A stretch of 35,860 nt of DNA from an uncultured Paracoccaceae bacterium (GTDB lineage: Bacteria; Pseudomonadota; Alphaproteobacteria; Rhodobacterales; Rhodobacteraceae), in the NCBI GenBank assembly GCA_937995865.1, contig CALKJA010000149.1, forward strand, positions 1-35,860. Reading direction: 5' to 3'. A program made the translations under genes and the position numbers. Of the stretch, positions 23,922-31,871 are shown piece after piece. A model generated the notes under the pieces. The model was not told the DNA's origin. It was given only the letters and a program-made list of their open reading frames with translations, and ran no database searches. Each line of letters begins with the position of its first letter. Position 1 is the first letter of the stretch.

Positions 23922-25004
23922 ATGACCCTGATCCTTGGTATCGAAAGCAGTTGTGATGATACCGCTGCCGCTGTTGTGCGTTTTGGTGCGCGAGCAGAGG
24001 TTCTGTCGAATATCGTCTACGGCCAGACTGCGCTGCATGCGGCGTTCGGCGGGGTCGTCCCGGAAATCGCAGCCCGTGCTCATGCTGAGAAAATAGACGG
24101 TGCGGTGGCCTCTGCGCTTGAAGCGGCGAATGTATCGATACCTGAGGTAGATGCGATTGCCGTTACAGCCGGGCCCGGCCTAATTGGCGGCGTGGTTTCG
24201 GGGGTGATGTGCGCCAAAGGGCTAAGCGCGGCCACAGGCAAACCGCTTATTGGCGTTAATCACCTTGCGGGGCATGCGCTTACACCTGTGCTTACCGACC
24301 ACCTCAGTTTTCCGTATTTAATGCTCCTTGTGTCCGGCGGACACTGTCAGTTCTTGATCGCTGAATCGGCCACGCGATTCACGCGTTTGGGCGGCACAAT
24401 CGATGATGCCCCGGGAGAAGCGTTTGACAAGGTTGCTCGGCTTCTTGGCCTGCCTCAACCGGGCGGGCCAGCGGTTGAAGCTATAGCGCACATCGGTGAT
24501 CCAAAGCGGTTCACTCTCCCACGGCCACTGTTGTCACGGCCCGATTGCGATCTTTCCTTTTCGGGCCTAAAGACTGCAGTCCTGCGCGCACGTGATGAAG
24601 CGATGTTCGCAGAAGGCGGGCTCCGTCAGCAAACTCAGGCTGATCTTTGCGCGGGCTTTCAGGCCGCTGTTGTCGATGTTTTGACAGCCAAAACAGCCCG
24701 TGCGCTTAAGGTCTATGCCGCGCTTTCCCCACAAAATCCCGCAATCGCCGTTGCAGGTGGGGTGGCGGCAAATGGGCCAATACGGACGGCTTTGGACAAA
24801 TTGGCTCAGGCGTCTGGTGTGATCTTTACCGCTCCACCGCTAGCGCTTTGCACAGACAATGCCGCAATGATTGCCCATGCAGGAGGGCTTCTTTTTAAAG
24901 CGGGCTACCGGGACGGAATGGATCTTTCTGCGCGTCCCCGTTGGCCGCTGGATGATCAGCAAGCGCCAATGCTTGGTTCTGGGAAAAAAGGGGCTAAGGC
25001 ATGA
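23922..25004 (+). CDS. tsaD: tRNA N6-adenosine threonylcarbamoyltransferase TsaD
   Basis: TsaD transfers the threonylcarbamoyl group to A37 of ANN-decoding tRNAs, with TsaB and TsaE. The 360-residue ASKHA-fold protein starts [19 protein letters not shown] and has the metal-binding HLAGH motif near residue 114, SGGH near residue 138, and an [14 protein letters not shown] phosphate loop near residue 287. The ATG at 23922 follows GGAG and matches the family N-terminus. The upstream ATG at 23877 would add an unconserved leader overlapping hemD. The stop overlaps the gpsA start (ATGA). Confidence 0.97.
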   Translation: MTLILGIESSCDDTAAAVVRFGARAEVLSNIVYGQTALHAAFGGVVPEIAARAHAEKIDGAVASALEAANVSIPEVDAIAVTAGPGLIGGVVSGVMCAKGLSAATGKPLIGVNHLAGHALTPVLTDHLSFPYLMLLVSGGHCQFLIAESATRFTRLGGTIDDAPGEAFDKVARLLGLPQPGGPAVEAIAHIGDPKRFTLPRPLLSRPDCDLSFSGLKTAVLRARDEAMFAEGGLRQQTQADLCAGFQAAVVDVLTAKTARALKVYAALSPQNPAIAVAGGVAANGPIRTALDKLAQASGVIFTAPPLALCTDNAAMIAHAGGLLFKAGYRDGMDLSARPRWPLDDQQAPMLGSGKKGAKA

Positions 25005-25948
25005 TTGCAATCGTTGGGTCAGGGGCGTTTGGCACAGCATTGGCTTGTGCGTTAGGCCATCAACAAGACGTGCTGCTTTGGGGCCGGGGTCTGGCACCCA
25101 ACGCGCGGGAGACGCTGCGCCTTCCGGGAGTGTCGCTTCCTGATCAAGTCCGCATTGTTCCAATGCTTCATGATGCGGCACAAGCAGAGGTCATCCTTCT
25201 TGCTGTTCCAATGAAAGCCCTTGCAGCGACCGTCGCATCCCTCCCAAAGACCAATGCCCCCCTTATCGCGTGCTGCAAAGGGATCGATCCGAATACCCTT
25301 CTTGGCCCATCGGCCCTGATTGAAAATGTGCGGCCAACGGCATGTGTGGGTGTTCTGACTGGGCCAAGCTTCGCTGTTGATATCGCAGCAGGCTTACCGA
25401 CAGCTTTGACTTTGGCAATGTCAGATAACCAAACCGATCCGCGCACGGTAAAGATGGTGCAGCAGCACCTCTCTGGTCCGACCTTACGCATCTATCGCTC
25501 AGTGGATGTTGTCGGAGCAGAATTGGGCGGGGCGCTCAAGAACGTCTTGGCAATTGCAGCCGGTGCCGTCATTGGCGCGGGGCTTGGCCAAAGTGCGCAA
25601 GCGGCACTTCTAACACGCGGGTTTGGTGAACTTTCCCAGATCGCACGAGCCAGCGGCGCGCAGGCGGAAACGTTGATGGGCTTATCCGGTATGGGTGATT
25701 TGATGCTCACCGCCTTTTCGTCCTCAAGCCGGAACTACCGATTTGGTTTAGCCCTTGGCGAAGGATCAGGCTTTGACGAGAACACAACTGTCGAAGGTGT
25801 CGCCACGGCGGGTGCAGTCGCTGCATTGGCGCGACAGCATGGGTTGGACTTGCCTGTGCTGGAAATGACGCAACGCTTGATTTCCGGCACAGAGACAGCC
25901 ACGACTGCGGTAGCGGCGCTGATGGCGCGACCGCTCAAGGAGGAATAA
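25001..25948 (+). CDS. gpsA: Glycerol-3-phosphate dehydrogenase [NAD(P)+]
   Basis: GpsA reduces dihydroxyacetone phosphate to sn-glycerol 3-phosphate, the backbone for phospholipids. The 315-residue protein has the NAD(P)-binding [12 protein letters not shown] at its N-terminus, ACCKGID near residue 90, [15 protein letters not shown] near residue 123 and the catalytic Lys in [13 protein letters not shown] near residue 180. The length is slightly short, but no motif is missing. It overlaps tsaD by four bases, and the YciI gene starts directly after its stop, so the four genes tsaD-gpsA-yciI-EVE form one unit. Confidence 0.96.
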   Translation: MIAIVGSGAFGTALACALGHQQDVLLWGRGLAPNARETLRLPGVSLPDQVRIVPMLHDAAQAEVILLAVPMKALAATVASLPKTNAPLIACCKGIDPNTLLGPSALIENVRPTACVGVLTGPSFAVDIAAGLPTALTLAMSDNQTDPRTVKMVQQHLSGPTLRIYRSVDVVGAELGGALKNVLAIAAGAVIGAGLGQSAQAALLTRGFGELSQIARASGAQAETLMGLSGMGDLMLTAFSSSSRNYRFGLALGEGSGFDENTTVEGVATAGAVAALARQHGLDLPVLEMTQRLISGTETATTAVAALMARPLKEE

Positions 25949-26221
25949 ATGCTAGTTGCCCTGACTGCTCGCGATAAACCCGGTGCTCTGGACCTGCGTA
26001 TGGAAAACCGGCCCGATCATGTGACCTATCTGAAGAGCTCTGAAGCTGTACGTATGGCCGGACCGCTTTTAAGTGACGAAGGTGAGATGTGCGGATCTCT
26101 TATCATCCTTGAAGTTGCAGATATGGCAGAGGCCAAAGATTGGGCCGCAAACGATCCCTATGCCAAGGCTGGTCTGTTTGCGCAGGTCACACTTGATCCG
26201 TGGAACAAGGTGATCGGCTGA
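25949..26221 (+). CDS. YciI family protein
   Basis: This 90-residue protein has the YciI ferredoxin-like fold pattern, with the conserved His in RPDHVTYL and Asp in AANDPYAKAGLF. YciI proteins are small, mostly uncharacterised dimers suspected of a His/Asp-dependent hydrolytic or detoxifying role. An AAGGAGG site at the gpsA end precedes the ATG, which follows the gpsA stop with no gap. Its stop overlaps the EVE gene start by one base. Confidence 0.92.
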   Translation: MLVALTARDKPGALDLRMENRPDHVTYLKSSEAVRMAGPLLSDEGEMCGSLIILEVADMAEAKDWAANDPYAKAGLFAQVTLDPWNKVIG

Positions 26222-26637
26222 TGCGCCACTGGTTGTTCAAATCCGAGCCGTCAACCTGGAGCTGGGATCAACAAACCGCAAAAGGCTCGGACGGCGAGGA
26301 ATGGGATGGTGTGCGCAACTATCAAGCTCGGAATTTTATGCGCGAGATGGAAGTGGGCGATCTGGGCTTTTTCTATCACTCCCAAAAGGACAAAGAGATC
26401 GTCGGTATCGTTGAGATCTGCACTGGTGCGCATCCCGACAGCACCACCGATGATGACCGTTGGGAATGCGTGGATATCAAGGCCGTTCGCCCGCTAACAC
26501 GCCCAGTGACGCTCGAAGATATCAAGGCTGATCCACGGCTTGCGGATATGGTATTGGTCAAGAACTCGCGCCTGTCTGTACAACCTGTCACCCCCGAACA
26601 ATGGGTACTGATCTTGCAACTAGCTGGCGACGCATAA
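26221..26637 (+). CDS. EVE domain protein (possible modified-base binder)
   Basis: The 138-residue product starts MRHWLFKSEPSTWSWDQ and contains EWDGVRNYQARNFMREM and FFYHS, hallmark segments of EVE domains, which are PUA-like folds that bind modified bases in DNA or RNA. It is a stand-alone EVE protein like the bacterial homologues of human THYN1. The start at 26221 shares a base with the preceding stop, and the motif begins at the second residue, so an earlier start is unlikely. Linkage to tsaD (tRNA modification) is suggestive but not proof of a shared role. Confidence 0.93.
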   Translation: MRHWLFKSEPSTWSWDQQTAKGSDGEEWDGVRNYQARNFMREMEVGDLGFFYHSQKDKEIVGIVEICTGAHPDSTTDDDRWECVDIKAVRPLTRPVTLEDIKADPRLADMVLVKNSRLSVQPVTPEQWVLILQLAGDA

Positions 26638-26737
26638 GCGCTTCCTTGACCTAAGATCATGCGGGGCTGCCTCCAGCCAAGGTTGATCGGTTTGCCGTTC
26701 CCGGTCATGCTTCCTTTTGTAGTAAAAGGAGGAGAGA

Positions 26738-27130
26738 ATGGAGTTCATAAACGTGATCGTCGCAGCGATCGGGAGCTTCGCTTTTGGTGCGCTTTGGTAC
26801 AGCGTCTTGGCGAAACTTTGGATGGAAGCGTCCGGAGTCCCGGTGAAAGACGGAAAACCCGCAAACAACAGTGATCCTATGCCGTACATTATCGGCCTTG
26901 CCGTGACTGTGGTTGCCGCGGGCATGATGAGGCACATCTTTGCAGGTGCCGATATTACGGATCCAATTCGGGGTTTGATCTACGGCGGTGGGCTTGGCCT
27001 ATTTATCGCCGCACCTTGGATCACAACCTGTTACGGCTTCGCCGCTCGTCCACGGGCGCTGACCCTTATTGATGTGGGTTACGCAACGGGCGGCTCGGCT
27101 ATCATGGGTCTGATTTTGACGTTGTTCTAG
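26738..27130 (+). CDS. DUF1761 family membrane protein
   Basis: The 130-residue protein has four probable membrane segments and the DUF1761 signature near the N-terminus (IGSFAFGALWYSVLAKLWM), then GLGLFIAAPWITTCYGFA and a final GGSAIMGLILTLF helix. Its function is unknown. A strong AAAGGAGGAG site precedes the ATG. It lies 100 bases after the EVE gene and ends at a bidirectional terminator. Confidence 0.9.
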   Translation: MEFINVIVAAIGSFAFGALWYSVLAKLWMEASGVPVKDGKPANNSDPMPYIIGLAVTVVAAGMMRHIFAGADITDPIRGLIYGGGLGLFIAAPWITTCYGFAARPRALTLIDVGYATGGSAIMGLILTLF

Positions 27131-27139
27131 ACATGCAAA

Positions 27140-27172
27140 AGGCGCGCGGGTTTCCCCTGCGCGCCTCATTTT
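27140..27172. terminator. Bidirectional terminator between DUF1761 and DUF2853 genes
   Basis: GGCGCGCGGG pairs with CCCTGCGCGCC (one bulged T) around a TTTC loop. The plus strand continues TCATTTTA, and the minus strand ends TTTTGC. The genes on either side converge here. The 5' arm is nearly the same as that of the terminator at 20174. Confidence 0.85.
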
Positions 27173-27188
27173 ACAAATCAGCTTTCGC

Positions 27189-27530
27189 TTAGCCGTAAAC
27201 AGACTCTTTGCCGAAATGCTTGGTTAGCATGTAGTAAAAGACCGCGCGGTATTTATTGCGCTCGGATTTGCCGTATGTCTCGATCACACTGTGGATCGCT
27301 TCCATCAGCTCGGGGCCATCAGACAGGCCAAGCTTTTTCATCAGGAAGTTGTTTTTCACAGTGGCCAATTCGGCAGGCTGGCTGCCAGCAACCGTGGAGG
27401 CATCTGCATTGTAGATCGAAGGGCCGCAGCCGATGGTCACTTTGGTGAGCAGCGCCATGTCGGGCTCCATCCCACATTTGTTACGCAGGTCATCAGCATA
27501 TTGTGCAATCAGATCGTCACGTTTTCCCAT
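27189..27530 (-). CDS. DUF2853 family protein
   Basis: This 113-residue soluble protein starts MGKRDDLIAQYADDLRNKCG and contains VTIGCGPSIYNADASTV and KYRAVFYYMLTKHF, as in the DUF2853 family common in Alphaproteobacteria. Its function is unknown. The start at 27530 is preferred because the family begins with this MGK(R)-type sequence and a GAGGGAGAG site lies upstream. The preceding ATG at 27554 would add eight residues that overlap the ribosome site. It is monocistronic, with its own upstream region containing an inverted repeat. Confidence 0.9.
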   Translation of the reverse strand: MGKRDDLIAQYADDLRNKCGMEPDMALLTKVTIGCGPSIYNADASTVAGSQPAELATVKNNFLMKKLGLSDGPELMEAIHSVIETYGKSERNKYRAVFYYMLTKHFGKESVYG

Positions 27531-27615
27531 TAGCGTCTCTCCCTCTCGTGGCATTTGTATATCTAGTGCTGTCCGCCCGTGCGGACGCTACGAGATGTTA
27601 AACACACCAAACCTG

Positions 27616-27639
27616 CTGTACAAAGTGAAAACAGTACAG
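27616..27639. promoter_or_regulatory. Inverted repeat CTGTAC-N12-GTACAG, possible operator for DUF2853
   Basis: Perfect 6-base arms are separated by 12 bases (aaagtgaaaaca), 86 bases upstream of the DUF2853 start. The spacing of about 18 bases between arm centres suits a dimeric DNA-binding protein on one face of the helix. No known regulator motif was recognised. Confidence 0.35.
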
Positions 27640-27790
27640 ATCGCCGGGGAAATAGACGGGGAATTGCCCCTAAAAGTGGGCTATTTGCAGCTTTCTCCGA
27701 ACTAACAGCTGCATTTCGGCCGCTAAATTGTGTTCTGCTTTGAGCCCCTGTCGCGTTGCGCATCAATGGTAATGCTGGTTGGAAAAGAAA

Positions 27791-27823
27791 ACGCCCCTGC
27801 AACCAAACTGGTTCCGGGGGCGT
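27791..27823 (-). terminator. ahcY terminator
   Basis: On the minus strand ACGCCCC pairs with GGGGCGT, extended by an AACC/GGTT inner stem with one mismatch, and the hairpin is followed by TTTTCTTTT. It lies about 25 bases after the ahcY stop and has the form of an intrinsic terminator. Confidence 0.9.
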
Positions 27824-27846
27824 AAAATTTCTGCGGTTTTGCAGAA

Positions 27847-29235
27847 TTAGTAGCGGTAGTGCTCTGGCTTAAACGGGCCATCAACGGCCACGCCGATATA
27901 ATCCGCTTGTTCCTTTTTGAGCTCTGTCAGCTTCACGCCAATGCGGTCCAAATGCAGGCGCGCGACCTTTTCATCCAGATGCTTCGGAAGAATGTAGACC
28001 TCGTTTTTATACGCAGCCGTGTTGGTCCACAATTCGATTTGGGCCAGCACCTGATTGGTAAACGACGCAGACATCACAAAGGACGGGTGGCCCGTGGCAT
28101 TGCCAAGGTTCAGCAGGCGACCTTCAGACAAAAGGATAAGACGATGGCCATTCGGCATCTCGATCATGTCCACTTGTTCTTTGATGTTCGTCCACTTGTG
28201 GTTCTTGAGCGCGGCAACCTGAATTTCATTGTCGAAGTGGCCGATATTGCCAACGATAGCCATGTCCTTCATCTCGCGCATATGCTCGATGCGGATAACG
28301 TCTTTGTTGCCGGTGGTTGTGATAAAGATATCTGCCGTGGGCAGCGCATCCTCAAGGATGACAACTTCAAAACCGTCCATTGCAGCTTGAAGCGCGCAGA
28401 TTGGATCCACTTCGGTGACTTTCACGCGCGCGCCTGCGCCGCGAAGGGATGCTGCGGACCCTTTGCCCACATCGCCATAACCCATCACAACAGCAGTCTT
28501 GCCTGCCATCATCGTGTCTGTCGCGCGACGGATGCCGTCCACGAGGCTCTCTTTGCAGCCGTATTTGTTGTCAAATTTGGACTTGGTCACAGAGTCGTTC
28601 ACGTTGATCGCTGGGAAAGGCAGTTGGCCCTGCTTTACCAGCTCATACAAACGGTGGACCCCTGTGGTTGTTTCCTCGGACACGCCTTTGATCTGGTCGC
28701 GCATCTTCGTGAACCAACCCGGCGTTTCCGCCATACGTTTCTTGATCTGTTCCTTGATCACCGCTTCTTCTTCGGATTCAGGAACAGGGATGATCTCTTC
28801 GCCTGCTTCGGCACGGGCGCCAAGCAAAATATAGAGAGTGGCATCGCCACCATCATCAAGGATGAGGTTGGGACCATCCTCGAACTGGAAAGACTTATCC
28901 AAATAGTCCCAATGCTCCTCAAGGCTTTGACCTTTGACCGCAAAGACCGGAACGCCTGCTTCAGCAATAGCGGCGGCTGCGTGATCTTGGGTTGAGAAGA
29001 TATTGCAGGACGCCCAGCGCACATCCGCGCCCAGCGCCGTCAGCGTTTCAATCAAAACCGCTGTTTGGATTGTCATGTGAAGCGAGCCTACGATGCGCGC
29101 GCCCTTAAGCGGTTGGCTTTCACCATATTCTGCGCGACATGCCATGAGACCCGGCATTTCGGTTTCAGCGATGTTCAGTTCATTGCGGCCAAACGCGGCA
29201 AGAGAGATGTCTTTGACGATATAGTCCTGAGCCAT
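27847..29235 (-). CDS. ahcY: Adenosylhomocysteinase (S-adenosylhomocysteine hydrolase)
   Basis: AhcY splits S-adenosylhomocysteine to adenosine and homocysteine in the cytoplasm, removing the product inhibitor of methyltransferases such as UbiE. The 462-residue protein starts [20 protein letters not shown]. It has the substrate and NAD sites in [13 protein letters not shown], the Rossmann [10 protein letters not shown], and the invariant C-terminal PFKPEHYRY. The start at 29235 follows GGAGG and matches the family; the open frame upstream to 29418 is unconserved and overlaps the divergent gene. The roughly 40-residue insertion typical of bacterial enzymes is present around residues 150-200. 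The leader is structured and may be regulatory. Confidence 0.97.
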   Translation of the reverse strand: MAQDYIVKDISLAAFGRNELNIAETEMPGLMACRAEYGESQPLKGARIVGSLHMTIQTAVLIETLTALGADVRWASCNIFSTQDHAAAAIAEAGVPVFAVKGQSLEEHWDYLDKSFQFEDGPNLILDDGGDATLYILLGARAEAGEEIIPVPESEEEAVIKEQIKKRMAETPGWFTKMRDQIKGVSEETTTGVHRLYELVKQGQLPFPAINVNDSVTKSKFDNKYGCKESLVDGIRRATDTMMAGKTAVVMGYGDVGKGSAASLRGAGARVKVTEVDPICALQAAMDGFEVVILEDALPTADIFITTTGNKDVIRIEHMREMKDMAIVGNIGHFDNEIQVAALKNHKWTNIKEQVDMIEMPNGHRLILLSEGRLLNLGNATGHPSFVMSASFTNQVLAQIELWTNTAAYKNEVYILPKHLDEKVARLHLDRIGVKLTELKKEQADYIGVAVDGPFKPEHYRY

Positions 29236-29253
29236 ACGGGCCTCCAAAATCTT

Positions 29254-29340
29254 ACGCGCAGCTGCGCCAACTATTGAGGGCCGCATAGCAGCCGAGCCCG
29301 TTCGCTGCAACGCCCCCCCATTGCAGCGCGTCTCAGGGTG
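29254..29340 (-). promoter_or_regulatory. Structured ahcY leader, possible SAH-responsive element
   Basis: Read on the minus strand, the leader holds CTGAG (29336), then GCGCTGCAA (29329-29321), a perfect 8-bp hairpin CGCTGCAA/TTGCAGCG, then GGGCTCGG (29299-29292). CTGAG can pair with CTCGG around the hairpin. ACGCGC (29331) could pair with GCGCGT (29259), which lies inside the palindrome GCGCAGCTGCGC just before the ribosome site. From memory, the SAH riboswitch core has a closing stem, then GCGCUGC(A)A, then GGCUCG, and a distal pseudoknot. The order here is similar, but the match is incomplete, and the GGGCTCGG is set further from the hairpin than I would expect. Confidence 0.38.
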
Positions 29341-29388
29341 GCTATTCTTGATCACAACCACGAACTGGCTCAAAGAGAGATTCACCGC

Positions 29389-29985
29389 ATGCCCCCCAAA
29401 CCACCCCGCGCGTGGCAACGTATGCTCTCAGGGCGCAGGCTTGATCTGCTGGACCCAACACCCGTCGATATCGAGATCGAAGATATCGCGCATGGGCTTG
29501 CTTTTGTGGCGCGTTGGAACGGTCAAACTTTTGGCGATTACCCCTATTCAGTGGCTGAGCATTCAGTCTTGGTTGAGCGGATCTTTGGCCGGATTGCACC
29601 CGCCGCACCAACCCAATGGAAGCTGGCCGCCTTGCTGCATGATGCGCCGGAATATGTAATCGGAGATATGATCTCACCGGTTAAGGCGGCTGTTGGACCT
29701 GGGTATGGTGAGCTTGATGATCGGCTGACGGCGGCAATCCACATCCGCTTTGGCCTACCTGCAACGATCCCGGCTGCGGTCAAAAAGCAAATCAAGAAAG
29801 CCGATAAGATCAGCGCCTATCTTGAAGCAACGCAAATCGCAGGCTTTTCCGAAGCAGAAGCCGCCAAATTCTTTGGCCGACCAAGGCCCGAAGACATTGA
29901 TGGGCTCAAGCTAGACCTGCGCCCGCCGATCGCAGTGCGCGCGGCGTTCGTGGCCCGTCACGCTGAGTTGATGGCCGCAATGTGA
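29389..29985 (+). CDS. HD-domain phosphohydrolase (YfbR-like)
   Basis: The 198-residue protein has the HD metal site with His in [13 protein letters not shown] (about residue 63) and the His-Asp pair in [15 protein letters not shown] (about residue 85), as in YfbR-type 5'-nucleotidase-like hydrolases. A role in nucleotide clean-up is likely, the substrate unknown. The start at 29389 ([12 protein letters not shown]) is preferred to a GTG at 29338, which would run through the ahcY leader; an AGAGAG site lies upstream. It is divergent from ahcY and convergent with the denD-like gene nine bases away. Confidence 0.88.
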   Translation: MPPKPPRAWQRMLSGRRLDLLDPTPVDIEIEDIAHGLAFVARWNGQTFGDYPYSVAEHSVLVERIFGRIAPAAPTQWKLAALLHDAPEYVIGDMISPVKAAVGPGYGELDDRLTAAIHIRFGLPATIPAAVKKQIKKADKISAYLEATQIAGFSEAEAAKFFGRPRPEDIDGLKLDLRPPIAVRAAFVARHAELMAAM

Positions 29986-29994
29986 TCTCAGGCG

Positions 29995-30987
29995 TTACGC
30001 TTGGCGTGGATCATGGGGCAAATCTTCAGCGATGTAGGTTTCAATAATCTCGCGAAAGCTGCTTTCTGCTTTGAAGCCAAAACGCGTGGCGCGTTCAGGT
30101 GCAAAATCGCGGGGCCACCCTTGAACGATTTGCATCACCGCGGCGTCCGGTTCAGGCCTGATCCGCGCGGCAACATCGCTGCCAGCCACATCCCGCAGAG
30201 CCTCAATCTGTTCAGCAACCGTGCAAGACAGGCCCGGTAAATTAAGCGCTGTGCGCCCGCCCAACGCGTTAGGTCCAAGGCCCGCTGCATGGCGCAAAAA
30301 CCCTGCTGCGGCTTTAGGCGATGCATGCCAATGACGCACGGTATCAGGCACCGGAAGCAGTGCCGTCTCCCCATTCAGCGGCTCCCGAATGATCCCCGAA
30401 AAGAATGAAGACGCAGCGAGGTTTGGTTTGCCTGGCCGCACACAGATCGTTGGCAACCGCAAGGACATCCCATGAATGAACCCTTTTCGTGCAAAGTCCT
30501 GAATAAGAAGCTCACAAGCGGCTTTCTGTGCGCCATAGCTGGTTTGGGGCGACGATAAGAAATCATCGGTTATCCGCGCAGGGTAGGGCCCGCCGAACAC
30601 TGCAATGGATGACGTAAAAATCAACCGTGGAACATAGGCCCCATCGCTGGCCCGGTGTTGAGCCCTCAGCGCTTCGAGCAGGTGCCAAAGTGGCCACAAA
30701 TTGGTTTGCCAGCCTTTGTCAAAATTCTGCTCGGCCTCGCCTGAAACAACCGACGCAAGCGCGTAGATCACATCGAACCGCTCAGCAGCAAGTTTTAGCG
30801 AGACTGCTTGAATGGAAATATTGCCAATCCGCCGATCCTTGATAGCGACGCCGTTGGCAGGAAATCCAAGATCGTGCAGAGTGATTTGCGGAGTGTCACC
30901 GCCATCTGGCAATCCATCATCTAGCAGGTGCTGCGCCAGCTTTTGACCGATCATCCCACCCCCACCTAAAATGAGAACGCGTGTCAT
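29995..30987 (-). CDS. denD: NAD-dependent epimerase/dehydratase-type SDR, D-erythronate dehydrogenase-like
   Basis: This 330-residue extended SDR has GGGGMIGQKLA near its N-terminus and the catalytic YGAQK motif near residue 155. Its overall form (DGGDTPQITLHDLG after the first helix, SSIAVFGGPYP before the Tyr) closely resembles DenD, which oxidises D-erythronate to 2-keto-erythronate. The start at 30987 follows GGAGGAAG; an upstream codon at 31014 is less likely. Other erythronate genes (otnK, otnC or otnI) are not in the window, so the substrate may differ. It is divergent from the sugar-acid operon with 73 bases between starts. Confidence 0.8.
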   Translation of the reverse strand: MTRVLILGGGGMIGQKLAQHLLDDGLPDGGDTPQITLHDLGFPANGVAIKDRRIGNISIQAVSLKLAAERFDVIYALASVVSGEAEQNFDKGWQTNLWPLWHLLEALRAQHRASDGAYVPRLIFTSSIAVFGGPYPARITDDFLSSPQTSYGAQKAACELLIQDFARKGFIHGMSLRLPTICVRPGKPNLAASSFFSGIIREPLNGETALLPVPDTVRHWHASPKAAAGFLRHAAGLGPNALGGRTALNLPGLSCTVAEQIEALRDVAGSDVAARIRPEPDAAVMQIVQGWPRDFAPERATRFGFKAESSFREIIETYIAEDLPHDPRQA

Positions 30988-31060
30988 TGTTGCTTCCTCC
31001 CATGCGCGTTTCACGCCAAGCTAGCGCAAGGCAAACCAAGACACTACTGGGAGGGGTCAT

Positions 31061-31801
31061 ATGTCGGGTCGTTTGAATGGAAAGCGTGCGCTGGTCACGG
31101 CCGCAGGTCAGGGGATCGGACGCGCTTCGGCTTTGGCAATGGCGGCTGAGGGCGCTGAAGTTTGGGCTACGGATCTCAATGCTGCGGCCCTTGAAGGCTT
31201 GAGTGGAATGCACACCCGTGTGCTGGATGTCCGCAACAACGCTAATGTGGCCGAGGCCATGGCCGAAGCGGAGCCCGACGTGCTTTTCAACTGTGCGGGG
31301 TTTGTGCACCACGGCACCATTTTGGACGCAAACGAAGATGATTGGGCCTTCGCCTTTGATTTGAACGTGCAATCCATGATGCGCAGTATTCAAGCCGCTT
31401 TGCCGGGCATGCTTGAACGCGGCCGCGGTTCGATCATCAATATGTCCAGTGCGTGTTCTTCCATCATCGGCGCCCCCAATCGGTTTATCTATGGCACCAC
31501 CAAGGCCGCCGTTATTGGCCTGACAAAATCGGTGGCCGTGGATTACATCAAACAGGGGGTTCGCTGTAACTGTATCTGCCCCGGCACCGTTGAATCGCCC
31601 AGTTGGCATGACCGTGTATCAGCTTTGGGCAAGGAAATGGGCAGCTATGACGCTGCTATGGAGGCATTCGTAAGTCGCCAGCCAATGGGGCGCGTGGCAA
31701 CCGCCGAAGAGATCGCAGCACTCGTTGTCTATCTTGCCAGCGATGAGAGCGGCTTTACCACCGGACAGCCACATATTATCGACGGGGGGTGGTCCGGCTG
31801 A
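31061..31801 (+). CDS. SDR oxidoreductase, 2-keto-3-deoxy-sugar-acid dehydrogenase-like
   Basis: The 246-residue classical SDR has the cofactor motif [10 protein letters not shown] (residues 12-21), NMSSA near residue 127 and catalytic YGTTK near residue 146. Close relatives by sequence feel include 2-keto-3-deoxy-L-fuconate dehydrogenase and the BDH2-like group. It opens a plus-strand operon with an IlvD/Edd dehydratase, a FAH-type hydrolase and a hydroxyacid dehydrogenase. In such operons the SDR oxidises the 2-keto-3-deoxy acid at C4 to a 2,4-diketo acid. The start follows GGGAGGGG. The sugar (L-fucose, L-rhamnose or a pentose) cannot be fixed from this window. Confidence 0.85.
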   Translation: MSGRLNGKRALVTAAGQGIGRASALAMAAEGAEVWATDLNAAALEGLSGMHTRVLDVRNNANVAEAMAEAEPDVLFNCAGFVHHGTILDANEDDWAFAFDLNVQSMMRSIQAALPGMLERGRGSIINMSSACSSIIGAPNRFIYGTTKAAVIGLTKSVAVDYIKQGVRCNCICPGTVESPSWHDRVSALGKEMGSYDAAMEAFVSRQPMGRVATAEEIAALVVYLASDESGFTTGQPHIIDGGWSG

Positions 31802-31871
31802 TCACCCGCTTTTTCACTGCCCAGACCACATTCACAAGTTCGCGCTTCCCAGCAGACGCAAGGCCCAAGAC

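Larger units (their letters stand above)
27531..27846. other. 316-base intergenic region between DUF2853 and ahcY
   Basis: No convincing gene is seen here. From left to right it holds the DUF2853 leader, a CTGTAC-N12-GTACAG inverted repeat (27616-27639), and a nested fold in which AAATAG (27650) can pair with CTATTT (27681) around a GGGG/CCCC hairpin. Next come about 100 bases with no pattern I can identify, and then the ahcY terminator at 27791-27823. A minus-strand open frame at 27563-27802 has no recognisable features and covers the regulatory repeats. Confidence 0.6.

Noticed and set aside
27563-27802. 79-codon minus-strand frame in the DUF2853-ahcY gap
   Set aside because: No ribosome site or known motif; it covers the inverted repeat and part of the ahcY terminator.
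27859-28995. Long plus-strand open frame (378 codons) opposite ahcY
   Set aside because: It is a mirror frame of a well-conserved gene, has no recognisable motif and is rich in His, Cys and Phe in a pattern typical of antisense frames in GC-rich DNA.
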